A DNA stretch of 64,000 nucleotides from Moniliella sp. 'wahieum' (Eukaryota; Basidiomycota; Moniliellomycetes; Moniliellales; Moniliellaceae): assembly GCA_003971905.1 (NCBI GenBank), contig RSEE01000088.1, positions 186,001 through 250,000 of the forward strand, written 5' to 3'. The notes under the pieces were generated by a model, which made no database searches, had not been told where the DNA came from, and saw nothing but the letters and a program-made list of their open reading frames with translations. Below, piece by piece: positions 56,945 through 64,000 of the stretch (positions are counted from its first letter, which is position 1; every line of letters starts with the position of its first letter). Made by a program: the position numbers and the translations under genes.

Positions 56945-58971
56945 TCATCCAGGCCCAAACACACCCGGAAAGGTTTTTGGATGAGATGCGTTCTCATCTG
57001 TTGGGTTCGATGATAGAAAAGAAGGTCCACGTAGAGGAATGGCAGACAAAAACGAGGACGGTTGCATGGGGGAAATGACGGACGAAGATGAAGAGTATGG
57101 CTCCAGATCGAACATTTGTCTTATCCACCAGGGATCAGCCTCTTGGGATTCATCTCCTTCGCCACGTGACGTTGATGCAATTGGAACCATCCGTCGTACC
57201 CTATCCGCAGTTGGCGAACCCGAGCCTCCAAAGTGGAATGAAGGGGATGGATAGCCCTCACGAGATTGGAGTGGGGCATTATTTGCGGATACTGTTGAAG
57301 GAGGAATGAGAGAGTCGTACCTTGGCGCGGCGGCGCGGTATCGCAAGAGAAGGGAAATTGAGGCACGTCAGGGGTAGTGATCCCTGTGCTGAATGTGGCT
57401 GAAGTCGGTTCAAGGAAAGGGAAGAATACAATTCACTCGTGGCCTGGTTGTTTGAGCTTGTGTAAGAAGTTCCGTCGCCTGGAGGGCAAAGAGGAATGCT
57501 GCTTGCACCTGTATCGCTAGCCATCTGGGGCGAGGGAGGCAGCCTACCAGACGACGACACAGGAAAGGAAAACTCCGGATCACGTCCAGCACGGAGATCC
57601 ACCTTGGTTCCAGAAACGGATCGCGGGGACCACGTGGTTGAAGAGCTGTGGCGTCGTTTGGAACCATGCTTATTGAAGCTTTTGACAAAGGACTGGCGAC
57701 GGGGAATTTCCATGTTGAGCGGTAGGCTCTTCCTCGATCCAAGTCTTGGAGTCCGTCCATGCTGCACTTCCGTAATTGGTCCCACGCCTGAAAAAAGAGC
57801 ACGACACGTGGTTGGCTCCGCCTGCAAGACGTTGTAATTGCTTACTTTTGATGGTGAATGGGAAATGAGGTCTTCACTAGTAGAAGAGCTGCGCAGAGGC
57901 TGGGGTGAATGAGTGCACGGCGCAGAGGAACGTCTCCCTTGATAGAGATGGACTTGTAGTGCGGCACTGTTATGTTCAGGCGTCCAAGTGGAGATACACA
58001 GTTGAGGATCGTCTTCAAGTATAGGGTAGATCAGACTTGTCACCCCGCATTCATCGGATAATGAACGGGCCCGAGAAAGGGAAATCCTTCGCCATAATAC
58101 GCCAACACCGAAGGAGATCACAACAATAAACAGAGAGAGAAACATGTTAGTCCTCAACAATAACTGGGGTGTTACTAGCTTTACTGATGGCGGTAGATGA
58201 ATACCAAAACAGACGTACCACACCCCCTTGTAGTGCATTTGCCCGCCCGCACCACATCACGTTCTTCGATACGCTTGAGGATGCTGTCTCTCTGCCCTCG
58301 GGTTTTGATTGGACCAACAGTAGTGCTCTGTGCGTGAGGGGGCAAACGCATGGCGAGATTGAGGAGCTTGGTGCCATTGACCATGTCGTTGTCTGTTTTT
58401 GTTAAAAGGAGAGAGGGAGAGAATTGGTTAGTCCAAACGTGCTGTTGGTTCGTTGATGCATGGTGAGCGTTATACTCACCTCGCCGGCGACAAATAGTCA
58501 CTCCGCGCGCGTCAAGCTGGTAGACCATAGTTCGCTGTTCGGCCCAATACGAGACCATAATACTGGGGCATGAAATTCCCGAAGGAACCAAAGGGATAGG
58601 GGCAGTGCCGTCTGGAGTTGATTCCAAGGTCAACAATGCAGACAAATCGGAAGCCGACCTCTCTGCCCCAGCCGAAGAAAACAAGGAGATCCATCCCCAT
58701 CCGCGCCTAGAAATTCTCTTCGTGGTGAAACCGTGGTTCCATTCTGGCCAGGAAAATGTGAAGAAGGAAGTGGAAAATTGAGGCTCATCCCTCTAGGAAG
58801 CTTCTGGAAAGAATGGGGAGTCGAACTTTGTCCTAATAGAGTGTCTTCGGTAGAATTAACAGGCATGAAGCGTACTCCATGCCCTACCGCCACGCCTTGG
58901 CTCATGACATGCCTTCCACCACTTTCACCTGAAAGCGGAGGCAAAGCCCAATTTGGAGGCTCTCTACTCAT
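56945..58971 (-). CDS. APSES-domain transcription factor (StuA/Efg1/Phd1 type)
   Basis: bHLH-like DNA-binding regulator of fungal morphogenesis. The APSES domain spans about 58590-58020. SYWAEQRTMVYQLDARGVTICRRR joins, after intron 58470-58397 (GTGAGT to AACAG), to DNDMVNGTKLLN, then TRGQRDSILKR, then HYKGVW and, after an intron (GTACGT, branch GACTAAC, end near 58090), ISLSRARSLSDECGVTSLIYPI. Between LLNLA and TRGQRD there are about 16 extra residues absent from StuA, Efg1 and Phd1. A base appears missing near 58240, just before HYKGVW. The frame also shifts near 58670. The C-terminal part is Ser-rich; a final intron from 57322 leads to an exon ending at 56945. The ATG at 58971 is the first clear one; an upstream exon from ATG 59257 (donor near 59103) is possible. 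Confidence 0.82.
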
Positions 58972-59257
58972 GTCACCTCCACAAGTTGATCGCCAAGAAT
59001 AGAACGCTAAGCCCGTGTGATCGGCGTACACTTTTGGGGGTAGATGGTGTTCGCGAAGACGTGAACTGCGTCGATATCTCGGAGTGTTGAGACAATACCT
59101 GTGCTTGCCCTCCCCAAGCGCCGCCAGCAACGTCTTGTCGAGAGACTGCACTGTTCGCCAAAGAAGCCGCAGAGCTGTGGAGGGATTCGTCAGAGGAAGG
59201 GGGGTTTGGTGGCAGGGAAGAAACAGAACGTTGAACGTTGACTCCCCACAGCCACAT

Positions 59258-61587
59258 GTGTCCCTATAGTCTTATGAGAGATTTGCGCGATTTGAGCTGA
59301 GTACGTTCGCTCCTCTGAATAATCTAGAGGAGCGGGCGTGCCTGGTCAACCTTGTGACCTAGGTCCACTGAGCTCTTTCGATATAGATCTCCCGAAAAAG
59401 GACCCCCCCACGACAGACACCGCCGTTATTACTTTCTTCGTGATGGATGAGCTTCATCCATAACCGGTAATCCCGAATGCTCTTTACAACCCCACCCACC
59501 CAAACAGCAGGATCGAGCTTATCATCATTAAGATAAAACGGGGCGTGCGAGGTTATACATGCACATTTCCTTCATATTTGTAGCGTATTGCTGAAGAGCG
59601 TTGGTTGAGATGTGAGAGTACTGAGTGTGGATACACGTGGTGTATGAGCTTGTTGAAGTGTGGCGGGCAAAGAAGATGCATACATATGATTCTCTTCCGC
59701 TCTCTCCTCTCTGTATGTTTCTATAACCCCTTCTCTTCCATGGCGCTCGATCGCATTAAAACGTACCGTTACACATGCAATGATTCGCACGTAATACCAA
59801 AGTAGAGGAGCGCTGGCGTGAAATTGGACTCAAATGTTCGGCCAGGCACACCCGACCACACCCTCACAGATATGGCGGACCATTGGGGCTTATAGTGGTG
59901 AACAGGAAGGGACATGAAAAACGTGGGATTATCGATTATCGATCATACTGAGCCACACGTCTGACCCCACATTCCAGTATGCGCTCCCCACTCTGTCGTT
60001 TCATAGTATCATTGCGTTCCTTAATGTCCGCCAACTAACTCCTGAGTCATGTGTGCATGAAATCGTTCACAAGAACTTAGTACTGACTGTGTGCAGACAG
60101 ACCGTGGAAACACCTCGCTCCCACTGCCAAGCTCGCTCACATAAGCACAAGGTATGTGCATGTTCCTGTAGGGGGAGAGAGAAGAGAGAATCACACGTAC
60201 GGGGAGACTCCAACCAGTCCTTCGTTTTTTTATCTCTCTTTCATATAATTATAGCTGTTTCTATATTCATGTAAGAGCTTTGGCCTGACTAAGGACTCTG
60301 TTAGTTGTGGTGATGCTTTGGTATAGTATCAGATGCACTGCTTCTGTTCCACTTCAAGCTTCACCAAAAGACGGAGCCGAGAGACATTCCCTCATCCGCG
60401 GTGTAACTAGTATAACTAGGCGAAATAGACGGGGATGATTGAATTAAACCACACACTAAATTGCGTTGAATATATATTAGGCGATGTGAATCTTTTCGTC
60501 GATCATCGATCACACCTTCTCATCTCGTCAGAAAGCCGTGCTTACCACAACCCATGCAATGGGTCCCGGTCCAGCATTCGCCGCACCACCCTTCGTTTTC
60601 AGGCTCGCGCGTCGCCAACCCCGACGTAGTACTATAACCTGCAAGTTGGGTACCACGTCGCCACACAGGAGTACCTTATTTTCTTCCATCCTTCTGGTTT
60701 GTTTTAAGGTGAATGCACATTTCACACCGCTATCATCATGATGTTACGGTATACTTAGGAGGGGTTGCGGCAGCTGTGGGTTTCAGTGTCCTCCTGGACT
60801 CACGCACGGACGCGGTATTCTCCTCTCAAATGTTGTTCGGGCGATAACACACTTTTGGTGGTGGGGAAAGCGGCGACTGCTCCCCGCGTGAGTATACTCT
60901 GCCCCAAATCCACTATATATAGCGCGCACTCATATAGTAGTGACTAGTGACGCCCTCTGAGAGAACACATCCCAGAGAGCAGAGTCGGAATTGGTGGTCG
61001 ATGAAGACTATAACGGCTTGCTCAAAGGTAGTGGCGTTCGAGCCCAATACGCCTCTCCCTTCTCAAACCGCGATCGGAAATGCCATATAGGTGATCTTTT
61101 TGGCCATAACTATAATACTGTGACCAAATTCTTGCAGTATCCCGAACACAGCCGCATACTTGAGGATGCGTAGGTGAATAAGGGACGAGCAAAACAGCGG
61201 CTGAGAACAAAGAGTGACTGCTCGATACTATAAGTATAGACTTCGGAGATGGAATAACCATACAGTGGGAGTTAGTATTTGGACACCTTCAGTCGCCCCT
61301 CAAGCTGGAAAGGAGGACGTATCGTCGACTCTTTTTGGGTGTGGGCAGCATTTGACGCGGCTTTGAAACGCTGCCACATATATGCCAGTTTTTGGTGGCG
61401 ATGAAGACAGCAGCAGTATATTGTACTGGAAGAGCGATGAGAAATCAATATACCAACACTATACGGGGTACTGATATGGCATGCTATCTATCGTTTGTGC
61501 CTGTCCGATTCCGCAGAGTCCCTCTCCGTGGTCAGGTGTTGCGAAGACATCTTTCTCGTCTCCACACCCTTCTCGCGAGCAGCTACC
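59258..61587. other. intergenic, no gene seen
   Basis: 2.3 kb of AT-richer DNA between the APSES gene and the chromovirus remnant. ATTATCG/ATCATCG heptads lie near 59930-59945 and 60500-60512. Short frames only; I see no RNA gene. Confidence 0.5.
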
Positions 61588-62119
61588 TGTCATAGTTTAG
61601 CTGATTTCGCTCCCATTCCCAATTTCTTCGTCCGAGCGTCTCGCTCTTTCCCTGTTTCTTCCCCAGCACCATGTCCTCTGTTCTTGCGGCTCATCACGAG
61701 GTCGAACATGTCCTCGACTCTCGCCGCAAGCGTCGTGGAGGCCGCATTGAGTACTTTGTTCACTTCCGGGGCTATCCTGTCCACGAGAGGGAGTGGGTAC
61801 CGGCTGCGGACATGTCTCATGACGCCGAGCCAGTGGTCCGTTTCCACGCCCTCTACCCCGATAAGCCTGTCTCCCATGCCCGCCGACTCGCCCTCTCTCG
61901 CCTCCGTCGCCGCCCGGGAGAGGAGGTCTGAAAGGGGGCAATGTCATAGTTTGGCTGATCTCGCTCCCATTTCCAATTTCTTCGTTCCGAGCGTCTCGCT
62001 CTTTCCCTGTTTCTTCCCAGCACCATGTCCTCTGTTCTTGCTTCTTCCCCACGAACGATTGCTACACCCCTTGGCCTAGTCCGATCCTGGTCTCCCTCGC
62101 CTTAGCCCCGACTGTGACA
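61588..62119 (+). mobile_element. chromovirus (Ty3/gypsy) remnant with chromodomain
   Basis: Strongly reduced LTR retrotransposon fossil. Parts: an LTR-like segment at 61588 (TGTCATAG start), a chromodomain of the chromovirus integrase C-terminus (about 61700-61880: VLDSRRKRRGG, YFVHFRGYPVHEREWVP), a polypurine tract (AAAGGGGGCA, 61931-61940), and a 3' LTR at 61942-62119 (TGTCATAG to GTGACA). The first about 95 bases of the two LTR segments are nearly alike. Gag and most of pol are gone, so it is broken. No target duplication is convincing. The LTR similarity suggests moderate age. The surviving chromodomain lies in a short open frame (61671-61931). Confidence 0.82.
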
Positions 62120-62702
62120 CTATTATACCAACTCGTGCGTTAGTACTCCTGCCTCAGAAAGCTTGAACGTGATGCTTAAGGATGCTGAAAATGACCTTAA
62201 TGGCCTTCCTATGGCCGGATGGAAAAGGCCCCTGGACCTGTGACGGCGTTCTTCCCGTGAGCGACACGAGCATGAACGCCCACGGAGTCACTCTGAGGAG
62301 ATCAGATAGATGATAGTACGCTAATATAATTAAGCCTCGTTTGGTACGCAATAGCTCCAGCCACTGCGTCTGTGCTGGCTGAGGCCGTCCCGCTGCCGCG
62401 GCTGAAAGTTGAAATGCGTCAAGGGCGCAGCCATCCGGGAAACAATGCAATCCGGATCAAATTACCCCGCATCCTGCTCTGAATCCCAGAAACGGGTGAG
62501 CTCGGGATCATCGATGACACTATGCAACCTGCAGGTGGGCTCGCCTAGGGTTAGGAAGGCGCAATAAACATCCGCAGCGGGCAGGCGGCTCGTCTGTGGA
62601 TGTTTCTATTCAGAACCCCTGCATGGCGCCTGTGTGGCTGCCCCCCTGTGGTTCGTCCCGACCGCCCCGCCGCTTTGGGCTTCCCACCCAACATCGACTC
62701 GA
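62120..62702. other. promoter and leader region of RPL4
   Basis: No gene recognised; contains the promoter and the first, non-coding exon of RPL4. Confidence 0.5.
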
Positions 62703-62761
62703 GTGAGTATCGCGCGGCGTGCAGCTGTCCTGGTTGGTGGTCCTGACTTCTCTGTCTCCAG
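62703..62761 (+). other. 5' UTR intron of RPL4
   Basis: GTGAGT donor and a TCTCCAG acceptor, eight bases before the ATG at 62770. Leader introns next to the start are common in fungal ribosomal-protein genes. Confidence 0.65.
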
Positions 62762-62769
62762 CCAGACTC

Positions 62770-63923
62770 ATGGCCTCCGTGCGACGATGTCAGTGTGCGC
62801 GTGCTGACGGCAGCGCTAGCGGTGCGAGCCTGCCCTTGCCCCGCCGTCCTTACCGCGCCGATTCGCTCGGACGTGGTGCAGATCACCTACACAGGTGGCC
62901 AAGAACAAGCGTCAGCCGTACGCCGTTTCGACCAAGGCTGGTCACCAGACCTCGGCTGAGTCGTGGGGCACGGGCCGTGCCTTGGCTCGTATTCCCCGCG
63001 TCGGTGGCTCGGGCACGCACCGTGCTGGCCAGGCTGCGTTTGGTAACATGGCCCGTGGCGGTCACATGTTTGCCCCCACCAAGGTGTGGCGCCGCTGGGG
63101 GTGAAGACCAACCAGAACCAGAAGCGGGTTGCCACCGCTTCGGCCCTGGCTGCGCGGCTGTCCGTCGCTGGTTCTTGCCCGTGGCCACCGCGTGGAGCAG
63201 GTGGCTGAGGTGCCCCTCGTTGTCCCCACCGAGGTCGAGTCCTACTCGAAGACCAAGGAGGCTGTCGCCCTCCTCAAGGCTCTGACGCGTACGATGACGT
63301 GCTCAAGGTGTCCAACTCGCGCAAGATCCGCGCTGGTCAGGGCAAGCTGCGCAACCGTCGTCACGTCCAGCGCCGTGGCCCCCTTGTGGTCTACAACGAA
63401 GACAAGGGCATCTACCGTGCCTTCCGCAACCTTCCTGGTGTGGAGCTCGTGTCGGTTCACCGGCTCAACCTTCTCCAGCTCGCGCCTGGTGGTCACCTCG
63501 GTCGCTTTGTGATCTGGACGGAGGCTGCCTTTAAGCAGCTTGACTCGATCTTTGGCACGTACGACGCTGCCTCGGCCCAGAAGAAGGGCTTTGTTCTGCC
63601 CCGCGCCAAGATCACCAACACGGACGTGTCGCGCCTGCTTGCGTCGGAGGAGATCCGGGCTGTGCTCCGTCCTGCCGGCCCCAAGGCGACCAAGCGTCCC
63701 TTCACCCAGAAGAAGAACCCGCTGCGCAACAAGTTCGTCATGGACCGCCTCAACCCTTACGCTAAGGTTCAGCGCAAGATTGGGCTGAGATTCGTGCTGC
63801 CAAGGCGGCTGGCACCTACAAGCCGGCTGCCAAGCCTGCCAAGCTGGCTCTCAACCCAAGTTCCTCGAGTTCTTCACGCTCCCTAAACGGGGCTCGACCG
63901 TCGATGTTTGTTGGGAACTCTGA
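62770..63923 (+). CDS. RPL4: cytosolic ribosomal protein uL4
   Basis: Large-subunit protein lining the peptide exit tunnel. Near-perfect family sequence in pieces: [45 protein letters not shown] then [113 protein letters not shown] and [17 protein letters not shown]. The start ATG 62770 gives MASVRRC. The pieces lie in different frames, with changes near 62840, 62890, 63105, 63165, 63290, 63785 and 63845. The end at 63923 follows the frame of KFLEFFTLP; a stop at 63886 is met in another frame. An essential, highly expressed gene would not carry these, so assembly indels are inferred. Confidence 0.9.
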
Positions 63924-64000
63924 TCGTTGCTCGCACTTCGCCCAAGCAGAGGTTTTGGTGTGTGCCAGCTTGTCTGGTACGCTGTGCTGTGCCTACGGTT

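Noticed and set aside
62154-62450. 98-codon minus-strand frame upstream of RPL4
   Set aside because: Overlaps the expected RPL4 promoter, no family resemblance.

Overview
This window is nuclear DNA of a fungus. The genes have short spliceosomal introns (about 50-140 nt) with GTACGT-like donors and CTAAC-type branch points. The gene set is typically fungal: a PHO89-type phosphate symporter, an APSES transcription factor, a Medusa/DUF7082 regulator, a BEM46-type hydrolase and a DHA1-type exporter. The phylum cannot be fixed from sequence alone. The genes and intergenic DNA suggest two compartments.

Left part (1 to about 40 kb) is gene-dense with GC-rich coding sequence. In order it holds a FAM50/XAP5 protein (+), an F-BAR/RhoGAP protein (-), the PP2A B56 subunit (+), an MFS exporter (+), tRNA-Lys(UUU) (+), condensin subunit 1 (-), SEC62 (+), IMP4 (-), mitochondrial L28 (+), an EF-hand external NADH dehydrogenase (+), the PKA regulatory subunit (-), the enoyl-CoA reductase TSC13 (-), a BEM46-like hydrolase (+) and a PHO89-like phosphate symporter (-). 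Several pairs are divergent and share promoters of 230-330 bp: CND1/SEC62, IMP4/L28 and TSC13/BEM46. PKA-R and B56 belong to nutrient signalling. TSC13 and SEC62 act in the ER. NDE and L28 act in mitochondria.

Right part (about 40-62 kb) is gene-poor. It holds one unassigned candidate gene, one very small intron-rich gene, a Medusa-like regulator, an HSDL2-like short-chain dehydrogenase and a StuA/Efg1-type APSES factor. RPL4 lies at the right edge. The intergenic DNA here is full of short 7-nt-phased repeats whose unit changes step by step along the ladder, often with a palindromic hexamer as core. I know of no named repeat class like this and rank it the most novel signal in the window.

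Mobile DNA: a small non-autonomous LTR element (TRIM-like, LTR about 237 bp, internal part about 915 bp, no convincing protein) occurs twice as a tandem multimer sharing LTRs, at 11873-14741 and in inverse orientation at 49094-51630. Each multimer is bounded by its own perfect 5-bp target duplication. An older solo LTR of the same family lies at 6780-7051, also with a 5-bp duplication. A strongly reduced chromovirus (Ty3/gypsy) remnant lies at 61588-62119.

Quality warning: most conserved genes, including essential single-copy ones such as RPL4 and condensin, change reading frame every few hundred bases, often at homopolymers, while PKA-R, TSC13, IMP4 and L28 are clean. This looks like uncorrected indels in the assembly rather than gene death. 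CDS limits below therefore span frame changes, and are given as the extent over which the family can be followed.
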